The position numbers and the translations under genes are program-made. 64,000 bases of DNA, taken from NCBI RefSeq assembly GCF_011764485.1, contig NZ_AP022848.1, positions 4,891,301 to 4,955,300 on the forward strand. The letters are read 5' to 3'. Of the stretch, positions 39,554 through 48,447 are shown piece by piece. This stretch comes from Bosea sp. ANAM02. GTDB taxonomy: Bacteria > Pseudomonadota > Alphaproteobacteria > Rhizobiales > Beijerinckiaceae. The first letter of the stretch is position 1; each line of letters starts with the position of its first letter. The notes beneath the pieces are model-generated. The model searched no databases. It was given only the letters and a program-made list of their open reading frames with translations, and was not told the DNA's origin.

Positions 39554-39751
39554 TCAGGCGCTGACGTCGACGTTTCCGCCCTGCCCGGCCGGCAACATCG
39601 CCTTCGCCTGATCGGCGCTCTGCTGGAGCATGGCGAGGAGGCCCTGCTCGGCCTGCGCATTCTGCCTGAGCATCTCGATCGAAAGCGCCTGCTGGGTCGA
39701 GGCGGCCTGCATCGTCAGAATGCTGGTGGCTAGGGAGACGGCGTCGCTCAT
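39554..39751 (-). CDS. YjfB-like putative motility protein
   Basis: 65 aa from the ATG at 39751 (MSDAVSLATS). One long amphipathic helix rich in Ala, Gln and Met (STQQALSIEMLRQNAQAEQG) matches the small YjfB family, which is often called a putative motility protein because members lie near flagellar genes. No flagellar gene is near here. Confidence 0.65.
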   Translation of the reverse strand: MSDAVSLATSILTMQAASTQQALSIEMLRQNAQAEQGLLAMLQQSADQAKAMLPAGQGGNVDVSA

Positions 39752-39799
39752 GGCGCGCACCCTAGTCCCGCAACCCTACCAAATCCTCAATCCGACCCT

Positions 39800-40072
39800 T
39801 CAAGGTGCGATGATCGAGGGCACCGGCTTCGGCATCGGCGGATCGCGCTCGGGACGGACCTGCGCCCTGTCCTGGGTTCCGCCGCGCTTCTCTTCGCGGG
39901 GTGCCACGCCGCTGGGAGACGCCGGGCGGGCGGTCTCTTCCGCTCGTGGCGCCATCGGCACGTTGGGGGACCGCTGTTTGGCCGGAGACGAGACGGTCTG
40001 CGCCCGCGCGACGAACGCGCCCGTCAGGCTCGCGGCGAGCAATCCGGCAAGGATCGGAGCAAGCGTCCTCAT
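39800..40072 (-). CDS. small exported proline-rich protein
   Basis: 90 aa. Signal peptide 1-24 (ASLTGAFVARAQ), then a disordered Pro/Arg/Glu-rich mature region without Cys. It follows the OmpA-family gene on the same strand but is separated from it by a strong terminator, so it needs its own promoter. The function is unknown. Confidence 0.5.
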   Translation of the reverse strand: MRTLAPILAGLLAASLTGAFVARAQTVSSPAKQRSPNVPMAPRAEETARPASPSGVAPREEKRGGTQDRAQVRPERDPPMPKPVPSIIAP

Positions 40073-40109
40073 GGCGGCATCTCCCTTCGACCATCCCCCG
40101 GGAACGAAA

Positions 40110-40141
40110 CAGGCGCAGGGAACGAGTGTTCCCTGCGCCTG
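40110..40141 (-). terminator. rho-independent terminator of the OmpA-family gene
   Basis: CAGGCGCAGGGAAC and its complement form a perfect 14-bp stem with a 4-base loop. On the minus strand it is followed by TTTCGTT. It ends the OmpA-family transcript 42 bp past the stop. Confidence 0.8.
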
Positions 40142-40182
40142 CGGAAGAGCAGGGCTGCTTCGGGAGCCGCCCTGCCGGATCG

Positions 40183-42138
40183 TTACTGGTTCTGGCCGCT
40201 CAGCAGCGGCGTGATGCGCCGGAGCGTAACGCGCCGGTTCTCGCGCGAGGCTTCCTGCGTGTTCACCTTCAGGTACTGCTCGCCATAGCCCTGGGTCGTC
40301 AGGTTCTCGGGCGGGATCTGGAAGTCGCGCGTCAGGATTTCCGCAACCGACTGGGCTCGCCGGTCGGAGAGCGAGAGGTTGTCGACATCGGCGCCGATGG
40401 CATCGGTGTGCCCCTCGACGAGGAAGACCTCGTTGGGCGAGCGCTGCAGCGCGCGTTTCACCGAATCCGCGATCACCGCGAGGCGCCGCGCCTGATCCTG
40501 CCCGACCTGCCAGGAGCCGGAGTCGAAGTTGATCGTGTCGATATCGACGCTGCGCATCCGGGCACGCAGATCCGGCGAATACCGGACCTCGTCCAGCGTG
40601 TAGCGGCGCGGGATCGCGGCGATCGGCGGAGCGGTGATCGTCTCGTAGATCAGGTCCTCGTCGGCCTGGTCCGCATCCACGATATAGCGCTCGCGCGGGA
40701 TTCGCAGCGGCGGCGGCGGCAGCACGACGACATCGTCGGCGAAGCGGCCCGGGCGGTCCCGCAACGTGTTGTCGATGATGATCACCTCGCGGTTGTCGCG
40801 GTCGATGCGGGTGCGGCGGATCAGCCGGCCCTGCTCGTCCGTGACGGTGACGATCCGCGTGCCGTCAGGCCGCTCGAAGACCGTACGCGTTTCGTCGCCG
40901 CGGCGCTCGGAGCGGCCCTGCCAGCCCAGGTCGCGGAAGCGCTGGTCCTCGTCGCGGCGGATGATGGCGCGGCCGTCATCGTCGCGGATGATGGTGCGGC
41001 CGGGCTCGCGGATGATGGTGACGTCGCCCTCGCGCCGCTCCTCGCGGCGGTTGCGGATATCCTCGAAGCGCTGCGCGCCCTGCGCCGCCATGATGCCGCC
41101 GATGACGCCCGCGCCGAGACCGATCGCGCCGGCCACGCCCGGCGAGACGCCGCCGCGGCGGCCCTCACGCTGGGGCGGCTGGCCAGGAGCCCCTGCCGGG
41201 GGCTGGCCGGGAGCTGGAGCTGCGCCGGGCTGCGGCGCCGTACCGGGCGCGCCGCCGGAGGGCATGTCGGGAGCCGGCCGGTTCGGTTGAACCGGCGCGG
41301 CACTTGCGGGCGGCGTCGGAGCCGTCGTGCCGGGCTGAGTCGGAGCCGGAGTACCGGCCGGAGGCGTTCCCGGAGCGGGACGCGAAGGCCGGGCCGGAGC
41401 GGCGCCGGTAGGTGGAGGTGGCGTCGGGGCCGCCGTTCCCGGCTGTGCGGGCGCTGCTGCGGGAGCGCCGGGCTGCGGCGCCGCAGCCGGCGGACGCTGC
41501 TGAGGCGGCTGAGCCGAAGGCGGAACGGCGGGGCCGCCACGCGGAACGGCGGAAGGCGCAGCGCCGGCGCCGGATTGGGACGGAGCGCCTGGCGCCGTCG
41601 CCGGTGGCGCTCCGGTCGGACGCGACTGGGGCGGCGCAGCGGAGGGCGGCGCGCCGGCGCCCGGCTGAGGCGCAGCACGCGGGGCCGTCGGCGCGGTTGG
41701 CGCGGCCGGCGGACGCGGCGGTGTCGGACGGGCAGCGGGAGCCTCGCTTGGAGACGGTGCGGCGCGCGGCACAGCGGGCGCCTCTCGCGGCGTGGCCGGG
41801 CGCTCGGTCTGCGGACGTGCGGCCGGTGGCTCGGCGCGCGGCTGCGGGGCCGGAGCGGCAGGCGGTTGCGGCCGGGGGGCAGCCGGGGCGGGCTGTGCCT
41901 GCGGCGGACGCGGCGCCTCGGGCCGGGCGGGAGCGGCAGGCCGTTCCGGCCCGCGCTGCTGGCCGGGCTGCGCGTCTTGCGGCGGCTGCGGGCGCTGCGG
42001 TCCACGCGGATCATCCCTGTCTCCCGCGGCGGGGGCCTGTGCGACCCGGTATCCGGCCTGAGCAAAGGCCTGTCCGGCTTGCGAAAGGACGAGGGCCGGC
42101 AGGACGGTCCCGACCAGCAACCAGCGTTTCGTGCGCAT
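40183..42138 (-). CDS. OmpA-family protein with a long Pro/Ala/Gln-rich region
   Basis: 651 aa from the ATG at 42138 (a TTG at 42162 is possible). Signal peptide to about 27. Residues about 30-320 are a low-complexity Pro/Ala region, probably spanning the periplasm or cell wall. A glycine-zipper-like segment follows (GVSPGVAGAIGLGAGVIGG, near 335). The C-terminal OmpA domain (about 535-645) carries the peptidoglycan-binding residues in VEGHTDAIGADVDNLSLSDR and the Arg in TQEASRENRRV. It probably ties the outer membrane to peptidoglycan. The GC-rich repeat region is a likely site of length variation. Confidence 0.85.
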   Translation of the reverse strand: MRTKRWLLVGTVLPALVLSQAGQAFAQAGYRVAQAPAAGDRDDPRGPQRPQPPQDAQPGQQRGPERPAAPARPEAPRPPQAQPAPAAPRPQPPAAPAPQPRAEPPAARPQTERPATPREAPAVPRAAPSPSEAPAARPTPPRPPAAPTAPTAPRAAPQPGAGAPPSAAPPQSRPTGAPPATAPGAPSQSGAGAAPSAVPRGGPAVPPSAQPPQQRPPAAAPQPGAPAAAPAQPGTAAPTPPPPTGAAPARPSRPAPGTPPAGTPAPTQPGTTAPTPPASAAPVQPNRPAPDMPSGGAPGTAPQPGAAPAPGQPPAGAPGQPPQREGRRGGVSPGVAGAIGLGAGVIGGIMAAQGAQRFEDIRNRREERREGDVTIIREPGRTIIRDDDGRAIIRRDEDQRFRDLGWQGRSERRGDETRTVFERPDGTRIVTVTDEQGRLIRRTRIDRDNREVIIIDNTLRDRPGRFADDVVVLPPPPLRIPRERYIVDADQADEDLIYETITAPPIAAIPRRYTLDEVRYSPDLRARMRSVDIDTINFDSGSWQVGQDQARRLAVIADSVKRALQRSPNEVFLVEGHTDAIGADVDNLSLSDRRAQSVAEILTRDFQIPPENLTTQGYGEQYLKVNTQEASRENRRVTLRRITPLLSGQNQ

Positions 42139-42249
42139 CTCTATTCCCGTCGTTCGTTTCAACCTGCGGGTATCAGGCCGCTTACGGCCTGAACCCCCGA
42201 TGAAGCGAAAACGGCGGGAATCGGGCAGCGGTTCCGCTGCCGCGGCCTT

Positions 42250-43155
42250 TTAGAGGCCGGCCTCCTGCTTCACGTAAGCCGCGATCTCGGCATGGGTCGC
42301 AAACCAGCAATCGCCCTTCGCCTTGGCCAGGCGGACCAGCTCCTCGAGGATCCAGAAGCGCGAGCGATAGGTGATGATATGCGGATGCATGGTCAGCAGG
42401 AAGAGCCCGCCCTCGGCATAGGCTCCCTCGAATTCGCGGCGGAAGATGTCGAAGACCGCTTCCGGCGAGGTGTAGGGCCGGAGCGCCTGGAAGCGATTCA
42501 TGCTGAGATAGGGCGCGTCGTCGCGAATCCACTCGACCGGCAGTTCGACGATGCCGGTCGGCTCGCCCTTCTCGACGATCTCGTAGGGGTCGTCATCGGC
42601 GAAGAGCGAGGAATCGTAGAGCAGGCCGAGCTCGCGCTCGATCGAGAGCGTCACCTCCGAGAAATCCCATGACGGGGTGCGCATGCCGACAGGGCGGATG
42701 CCGGTGACCTTCTCCAGCGTATCGGCCGAGCGCAGATGGAGTTCGCGCTCGTTTTCGGGCGGCACGGCCGTGTTGACCTCGTGGATCCAGCCGTGGAGGC
42801 CGATCTCGTGGCCGGCACCGATGATGCGGCGCTGCTCTTCCGGATAGAGCAGGGCGGTGACGGCGGGCACGAAGAAGCTCGCCGGGATGTCCTGCCGCTT
42901 CAGCAGGTCGAGGATCTTGGGCACGCCGACGCGGTTGCCGTACTGGCCCCAGGAGAGGCGCCCGACCGACTTGCCGCCGTCGCGCAATTCATTGGTCTCG
43001 TGATCGACGTCGAAGGAGAGGGCCACGGCACAGCGCGCGCCGTTCTTCCATGTGGCGGGCTTGAGATTGCGGCCGGCGCGGACCTGCTCCACCTTGCCGC
43101 GCCAGAGCTCTTCCGGCCACTGCCAGGGCAGGAGTTCATCGGGCTGGCTCGTCAT
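42250..43155 (-). CDS. polysaccharide deacetylase family hydrolase (allantoinase/PuuE-like branch)
   Basis: 301 aa, no signal peptide, so cytosolic. NodB-homology domain: motif 1 ALSFDVDHE with the catalytic Asp and metal Asp, motif 2 GHEIGLHGWIHE with the zinc His pair, and motif 3 RTPSWDFSE. Cytosolic members of this family hydrolyse C-N bonds in small molecules rather than chitin. It starts 11 bp after the ABC ATPase gene and is the last gene of the minus-strand transport operon, so it probably acts on the imported compound. Confidence 0.85.
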   Translation of the reverse strand: MTSQPDELLPWQWPEELWRGKVEQVRAGRNLKPATWKNGARCAVALSFDVDHETNELRDGGKSVGRLSWGQYGNRVGVPKILDLLKRQDIPASFFVPAVTALLYPEEQRRIIGAGHEIGLHGWIHEVNTAVPPENERELHLRSADTLEKVTGIRPVGMRTPSWDFSEVTLSIERELGLLYDSSLFADDDPYEIVEKGEPTGIVELPVEWIRDDAPYLSMNRFQALRPYTSPEAVFDIFRREFEGAYAEGGLFLLTMHPHIITYRSRFWILEELVRLAKAKGDCWFATHAEIAAYVKQEAGL

Positions 43156-43166
43156 GGTGGCTCTCC

Positions 43167-44879
43167 TCAGGTCGTCGCAACGCCCGGCAGCACCGGCACC
43201 GCCGCGAGCAAACGTTTGGTGTAGTCATGCTGCGGATGGTCGTAGACCGCGCCGGCCGGGCCGCTTTCGACAATCTTCCCGCGATACATGATGGCGACGC
43301 GATCGCAGAGATGGCGGACGACCGAGAGGTCGTGAGAAATGAAGATCAGCGTCAGGTCCAGTTCCTGCCGGAGCCTGATCAGCAGGTTGATGATCTGCGC
43401 CTGAATGGAGACATCGAGCGAGGCGACCGGCTCGTCGCAGACGACGACATCGGGCTGCATCGCGAGCGCCCGGGCGATAGCGACGCGCTGGCGCTGGCCG
43501 CCCGAGAACTGGTGCGGGTAGCGGTCCGCGAAAGCGGGATCGAGCCCGACCGCCGCCAGCCATTGCCGGACGTAAGTCTTCGCCTGCGCACGCTCGACCA
43601 GCCCATGCGCCAATGGCCCCTCGGCGATGCTGTCGCCGACCGTCATGCGCGGGTTGAGCGAGGCGAAGGGGTCCTGGAAGATGGTCTGGACGCGCGTCGT
43701 GACCTTGTGCGGCGGCTCGCCCGCGCTCATCACCGGCGCACCGTCGATGCGGACGGAGCCGCTGTCGGGCGCATAGATGCCGGCAGCGACACGCCCGAGC
43801 GTCGACTTGCCGGAGCCGGATTCGCCGACGAGGCCGAGCGCCTCGCCGCGCTTCAGCACCAGCGTGACGTCGTCGACCGCCTGCACCGCGGCCGGCGCCT
43901 TCGCCAGGCCGGCCTTCTGCGCCAGCTTGCGGAAGAGACCGGGCGCGGGAGCGAAGCGCTTGGCGACATGCTCGATGCGGACATAATGCGCTGTATCCGC
44001 CGCGTCCGGCAGTGCCTGTTTCACGGCGCGCGGCGGCGGAGCGACGTCGGAACCGACGCCACCCGCGAGCAGCGCGCCGGGCTCCGAGCGCGAAGGCAGC
44101 GCATCGAGCAGGGCCCGCGTATAGGCATGCTGCGGATGGGTCAGCACCGACAGCGTCGGCCCGGCCTCGACGATCCTGCCGTGGCGCATGACGCAGATAT
44201 GGTCGGCCAGTTCGGCGACGACCGCGAGATCGTGGCTGATCCAGATCAGCGCCGTGCCGAGCTCGGCGACCAGTTCCTTCATCTCGGACAGGATCTCGGC
44301 CTGCACGGAGACGTCGAGCGCGGTCGTCGGCTCGTCGCAGATGATCAGCTTCGGCCGATGCAGTAGGGCGATCGCGATGGCGACGCGCTGGCGCATGCCG
44401 CCGGAGAACTGATGCGGATAGAAATCGACCTTGGCCTCGGCATCGGGAATGCGAACCTGCGCCAGGGCCGCGACGGCACGGCGGCGCGCCTCGGCACCGG
44501 AAACAGTCTCATGCGCTTCCAGGGCCAGTCTGATCTGCGTGCCGATGGTCAGCATCGGGTTCAGCGTCATCATCGGGTCCTGGAAGACCATCGAGATCTG
44601 CTTGCCGCGGACCTTGCGCAGTTCGGCGGGCGGCAGGCCGGTGAGCTCGCGGCCCTCCAGCTTCACCGAGGAGCCGGGCTCGACGCGGCCGGGCGGATCG
44701 ATCAGGCCGATGATCGAGAAGCCGGTGATGCTCTTGCCCGAGCCGGATTCGCCGACGAGCCCCATCACCTCGCCACGCTTCAGCGCGAAGGAGACGCCGT
44801 CGACAGCCTTCACCACGCCGGCACGCGCGTGGAAATGGGTCGCGAGGTCGGTGACGGCGAGGAGAGGCGCGTCACTCAT
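43167..44879 (-). CDS. peptide-type ABC transporter, fused double ATPase (DppD-DppF like)
   Basis: 570 aa with two complete nucleotide-binding domains. The first has Walker A GESGSGKSI, signature FSGGMRQRVAIA and Walker B ICDEPTTALD; the second has Walker A GESGSGKST (near residue 355), signature FSGGQRQRVAIA and Walker B VCDEPVASLD. Each is followed by the oligopeptide-type C-terminal extension. DppD and DppF are usually separate; the fusion is common in alphaproteobacteria. It energises the permeases encoded upstream at 45007-46856. Confidence 0.93.
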   Translation of the reverse strand: MSDAPLLAVTDLATHFHARAGVVKAVDGVSFALKRGEVMGLVGESGSGKSITGFSIIGLIDPPGRVEPGSSVKLEGRELTGLPPAELRKVRGKQISMVFQDPMMTLNPMLTIGTQIRLALEAHETVSGAEARRRAVAALAQVRIPDAEAKVDFYPHQFSGGMRQRVAIAIALLHRPKLIICDEPTTALDVSVQAEILSEMKELVAELGTALIWISHDLAVVAELADHICVMRHGRIVEAGPTLSVLTHPQHAYTRALLDALPSRSEPGALLAGGVGSDVAPPPRAVKQALPDAADTAHYVRIEHVAKRFAPAPGLFRKLAQKAGLAKAPAAVQAVDDVTLVLKRGEALGLVGESGSGKSTLGRVAAGIYAPDSGSVRIDGAPVMSAGEPPHKVTTRVQTIFQDPFASLNPRMTVGDSIAEGPLAHGLVERAQAKTYVRQWLAAVGLDPAFADRYPHQFSGGQRQRVAIARALAMQPDVVVCDEPVASLDVSIQAQIINLLIRLRQELDLTLIFISHDLSVVRHLCDRVAIMYRGKIVESGPAGAVYDHPQHDYTKRLLAAVPVLPGVATT

Positions 44880-44893
44880 CGCCCGCCTCCACC

Positions 44894-44984
44894 GTCATGC
44901 TCGCCCCTGTGGCGAGCATCCACGTCTTGAACACCGCCCTCGACCAATGAAGACGCGGATGGTCGGGACAAGCCCGACCATGAC
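44894..44984. repeat. palindromic repeat, family B, inside the transporter operon
   Basis: A 91-bp copy between the permease and ATPase genes of one operon. Ends GTCATGCTCGCC and CCCGACCATGAC. It could attenuate transcription or protect the upstream message. Confidence 0.88.
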
Positions 44985-45006
44985 GGACAGAGCGCCTCCT
45001 GAACCC

Positions 45007-45885
45007 TCATCGCTTCAGCCTCGGATTGACCTGATCGCGGATGCGGTCGCCGACGAGATTGATGGCGACGATCAGCACGATCAGCGCGATGCCGGGATAG
45101 ATCGAGATCCAATAGCGGCCCGACAGCATGTATTGGAAGCCGTTGGCGATCAGCATGCCGAGCGAGGGCTCGGTCACCGGCAGGCCGACGCCGAGGAAGG
45201 AGAGCGTCGCCTCCAGCGCAATCGCATTGGCGACCTGCACGGTCGCGACCACGATCAGCGGCGGCAGGCAATTCGGGAAGATATGGCGCCAGACCACGCG
45301 CCAACCCGGCAACGGCGTCGAGAGCACCGCCTCGACATAGTCCTTGCCGCGCTCGGCCGAGGCCGCGCCATGGGCGGTGCGGGCGAAATAGGCATATTGC
45401 GCGGCGGCGAGCGCGGCGATGAGCTGCATCTTGCCCTGCCCCAGCAGAGCCGAGAGGACGAGTGCGAGCAGTATCGCCGGGAAGGCGAGCTGCAGGTCGA
45501 TAACGCGCATGATGAAGGCTTCTCGGCGCCCGCCGGCATAGGCTGCGCCGATGCCGAGCGCGACGCCGAGCGTGAAGGCGATCGCACCGGCGACCAGTCC
45601 CATCTGCAGGGAGATGCGCAGGCCGTAGAGGATGGCCGAGAGCAGGTCGCGGCCCTGCGCATCGGTGCCGAGCCAATGGGTGTAGCCGCCTTCGCCGACA
45701 TAGCCCGGCGGACGGCGCGCATCGGAGAGCGAGAGATTGGCGAGGTCGTAGGGGTTCTGCGGGGCGACGAGCGGCGCCAGCAGGGCGATGCCGATGATCA
45801 GCACGACGACGGCCAGCGCGATGACCGCCGTCCTGCTCTCGCGGAACTCCGCCCAGAAGCGGGCGACGGGAGAAGCGTCCGTCAT
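45007..45885 (-). CDS. peptide-type ABC transporter permease (DppC-like)
   Basis: 292 aa. The N-terminal helix follows a FWAEFRESRTAVIAL segment typical of OppC/DppC. The extracytoplasmic GTDAQGRD motif and the loop AERGKDYVEA (the EAA-type ATPase contact) are present. Six membrane helices. The start overlaps the stop of the DppB-like gene (ATGA). Confidence 0.93.
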   Translation of the reverse strand: MTDASPVARFWAEFRESRTAVIALAVVVLIIGIALLAPLVAPQNPYDLANLSLSDARRPPGYVGEGGYTHWLGTDAQGRDLLSAILYGLRISLQMGLVAGAIAFTLGVALGIGAAYAGGRREAFIMRVIDLQLAFPAILLALVLSALLGQGKMQLIAALAAAQYAYFARTAHGAASAERGKDYVEAVLSTPLPGWRVVWRHIFPNCLPPLIVVATVQVANAIALEATLSFLGVGLPVTEPSLGMLIANGFQYMLSGRYWISIYPGIALIVLIVAINLVGDRIRDQVNPRLKR

Positions 45886-46856
45886 CGCGCGCCCCCTTTC
45901 CGCAACCGCGGATCAAGCCCGACATAGGCGAGATCGACGAGGAAATTGATGGTGATGAAGACGAAGGCGACGAGCATCAGATAGGCGACCATCACCGGCC
46001 GGTCGAGCGACTGGATGGAGTCGATGATCAGCTTGCCGATGCCCGGCCAGGAGAAGATCGTCTCGGTGACCACGGCGAAGGCCAGCGTCGAGGCGAATTC
46101 GAGGCCGAAGACGGTGACCAGCGGGATCGCGATCAGCCTGAGCACATGCCGGCGCAGCACCGTCCATTCCGAGAGGCCGGCGGCGCGGGCGAATTTCACG
46201 GTGTCGGACAGCATGGTCTCGCGCGTGCCGGCGCGGGCGAGACGCGTCATCAGGGCGAGCTTGAAGAAGGCGAGGTTCAGCGCCGGCAGCAGCAGATGGC
46301 TCAGCCCGTTCAGCGTCAGGAAGCTCCATTCGACGCCGAGGATCGAGACCGTCTCGCCACGCCCGCCGGCCGGCAGCCATTGCAGCTCCACGGCGAAAGC
46401 CATGATCAGCACGAGGCCGATCCAGAAGGTCGGCACGGAGAAGCCGAGGATCGAGACCGTCATGATCAGCTTGGAGGCGACGCTGTCCGGCCGGTAGCCG
46501 GCATAGATTCCGGCGGGAATGCCGATCAGGGCCGCGCCGCAGACTGCGGCCAGCGTCAGTTCCAGCGTCGCGGGCAGACGCGACAGGATCAGGTCCATCA
46601 CCGGCATGCCGAAGACGAAGGAGCGACCGAAATCGCCCTGCAGCACGCGGCAGAGGAAGGTCAGGTACTGCTCCCAGAGCGGCCGGTCGAGCCCGTATTG
46701 CGCGATGGTCTGGAGGCGCAGTTCCTGGCTGACATCGGGGCCGATCAGCACGTCGATCGGGTTGCCGATCGCATAGACGCCGACGAAGACCAGCACCGAC
46801 ATGACGAGCATGACGACGAACGCCTGCGCCAGCCGGACGGCGACATGGCCTAGCAT
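45882..46856 (-). CDS. peptide-type ABC transporter permease (DppB-like)
   Basis: 324 aa, with the DppB/OppB N-terminal helix, the QYGLDRPLWEQYLTFL segment and the ATPase-contact loop VKFARAAGLSEWTVLRRHV. Six membrane helices. It is the first permease gene of the minus-strand operon and overlaps the DppC-like gene by 4 bp. Confidence 0.93.
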   Translation of the reverse strand: MLGHVAVRLAQAFVVMLVMSVLVFVGVYAIGNPIDVLIGPDVSQELRLQTIAQYGLDRPLWEQYLTFLCRVLQGDFGRSFVFGMPVMDLILSRLPATLELTLAAVCGAALIGIPAGIYAGYRPDSVASKLIMTVSILGFSVPTFWIGLVLIMAFAVELQWLPAGGRGETVSILGVEWSFLTLNGLSHLLLPALNLAFFKLALMTRLARAGTRETMLSDTVKFARAAGLSEWTVLRRHVLRLIAIPLVTVFGLEFASTLAFAVVTETIFSWPGIGKLIIDSIQSLDRPVMVAYLMLVAFVFITINFLVDLAYVGLDPRLRKGGAR

Positions 46857-46888
46857 GCGGCAGGCCCTGGCAGAACATGCGGTACAGC

Positions 46889-46998
46889 CCTCATCCTGAG
46901 GAGCGCCGCAGGCGCGTCTCGAAGGATGCTCCAGGAAACGCCATCAATGCGAACTGGACCATCCTTCGAGACGCCGCTTCGCGGCTCCTCAGGACGAG
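46889..46998. repeat. palindromic repeat, family A
   Basis: A 110-bp copy between the creatininase-family gene and the DppB-like permease gene, which read in the same direction. Ends CCTCATCCTGAGGAGC and GCTCCTCAGGACGAGG. Confidence 0.85.
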
Positions 46999-47016
46999 GG
47001 TTGCGAATGAACCGCC

Positions 47017-47718
47017 TCACGGCCAGTTCTCCACCATCACGGCCCGCGTCTCCTCGACGCCGATTTGCCAGAGCCGCAGCATCTCGTCGTCGGGCCGCTG
47101 GTAGAGGCCATGGAAATTGCCGTCGCCGATGATCTCGCGGCGGTTCGCCGGGCTCGCGGCCTGATACTGGGCGGCGTTGAAGGGCGGCTTCGGCGTGTCC
47201 GGCATCGCGACGCCGGCGAGCCGCGTCCAGGGGAAATTCTCCATCCAGGAGGCATGCGAGGCGGCCGGATCGACCGCCTGGACCGCCGCCTGGAATTGCG
47301 GCGCCGCCCACCAGTTATGCAGGCGGATGCTGGCGTCGGGATGCGCATCCAGCCATTCGGTCGCGAAGTTCAGCGCCGGCGAATTGCCGCCATGGCCGTT
47401 GACGAGGACGATGCGCCGGAACCCAGAGCGGTAGAAGCCGTCGAAGATGTCGCCCAGCAGCGCGGCATAGGTGCTCAAGCGCAGCGAGATGCTGCCTGGG
47501 AAATTCAGGAAACCCGGCGTCAGGCCATAGGCGAGGACCGGGAAGACGGGAATGCCGAGCGGCTCGGCCGCCTCCTGCGCCACCCGTTCCGACAGGATCA
47601 CGTCGGTCGCGAGGCTGAGATAGGCGTGCTGCTCGACGCTGCCGAGCGGCAGCACGCAGCGATCGTCCCGCTTCGCCTGGGCCTCGATCTGCATCCAGTT
47701 CAAATCGGCGACACGCAC
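47017..47718 (-). CDS. creatininase family amidohydrolase
   Basis: 233 aa, GTG start. Metal ligands of the creatininase fold are seen in LPLGSVEQHAYLSLATDVI (Glu, His, Asp) and VNGHGGNSPAL (His). The third block is SHASWMEN, where characterised creatininases have HAGExET-type sequence; Trp at the middle position suggests a different substrate. Members open cyclic amides or cut formamides. It is divergent from the MarR gene and heads the minus-strand transporter genes. Confidence 0.85.
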   Translation of the reverse strand: MRVADLNWMQIEAQAKRDDRCVLPLGSVEQHAYLSLATDVILSERVAQEAAEPLGIPVFPVLAYGLTPGFLNFPGSISLRLSTYAALLGDIFDGFYRSGFRRIVLVNGHGGNSPALNFATEWLDAHPDASIRLHNWWAAPQFQAAVQAVDPAASHASWMENFPWTRLAGVAMPDTPKPPFNAAQYQAASPANRREIIGDGNFHGLYQRPDDEMLRLWQIGVEETRAVMVENWP

Positions 47719-47847
47719 GGCGCGATCCTTGCTTCGCTTTCACAAGCGGTAGACAATCCTGGCAGAGGCCGGTCCGCGACAGGGACTTTAGGGACCCTGC
47801 GGAGCATCTGCCGAGGCCAACCTTGACTCTGGGCTTCGGGAGCGTCA

Positions 47848-47863
47848 AGTTCCATTTGGAACT
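47848..47863. promoter_or_regulatory. 16-bp perfect palindrome, probable MarR operator
   Basis: AGTTCCATTTGGAACT lies 24 bp upstream of the MarR start and 130 bp upstream of the divergent creatininase-family gene. Size and half-site spacing fit a MarR dimer. It probably controls the marR-binding protein-peptidase transcript and perhaps the divergent one. Confidence 0.65.
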
Positions 47864-47886
47864 AAATCGGCCGAGAGATTTCCCCG

Positions 47887-48423
47887 ATGCGACGCGCGCC
47901 GACTTCTCCTTCCCGCGCCGATCCGGAGCGCGAGACCGCGCTGGCCGAGCTCGATCCGCTGACCGTGACCAAGCTCTGGGACAATCCCTGCTGGCTGTCC
48001 TTCCGCCTGAACTTCATCGCCTTCCGCTTCAACGACCCGGTCTATCGCTGGATCGAGACGCGCTACGGCCTGGTCCGCCCGGAATTCGTCGCGCTCTATG
48101 CCGTGGGCCTCCGGGAAGGCGTCGCCGCCAAGAACATCGTGGCTTCCTCCGGCCTGCCCAAGAACACGCTCTCGCGCGCCGTGCAGAAATTGCTGCAGCG
48201 GCGCCTGCTCAAGCGCGAGACCGATCCGGACGACCTGCGCAGCTATGTGCTCCATCTCACGCCGGCCGGGCGCAAGATCTTCGACGAGACCATGGTGCCG
48301 ATGCTCGAACACCAGACGACGATGCTCGCCGCTCTCAGCGAGGGCGAGCAGCGCCAGCTCTGCGCCCTGATGGACAAGCTCGTGATCGCCTCGCCCGCCT
48401 GGCCTCAGGAACTCGCTTCATAA
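47887..48423 (+). CDS. MarR-family transcriptional regulator
   Basis: 178 aa. The winged helix occupies about residues 70-135: VAAKNIVASSGLPKNTLSRA is the helix-turn-helix, with the wing at KRETDPDDLRSYVLHLTPAG. It sits at the centre of the uptake and hydrolysis genes, 25 bp before the binding-protein gene and divergent from the creatininase-family gene. Its likely operator is the palindrome at 47848-47863. The ligand is presumably the imported compound or a product of it. Confidence 0.85.
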   Translation: MRRAPTSPSRADPERETALAELDPLTVTKLWDNPCWLSFRLNFIAFRFNDPVYRWIETRYGLVRPEFVALYAVGLREGVAAKNIVASSGLPKNTLSRAVQKLLQRRLLKRETDPDDLRSYVLHLTPAGRKIFDETMVPMLEHQTTMLAALSEGEQRQLCALMDKLVIASPAWPQELAS

Positions 48424-48447
48424 CCACGAAAAACAGGGGATACCGTC

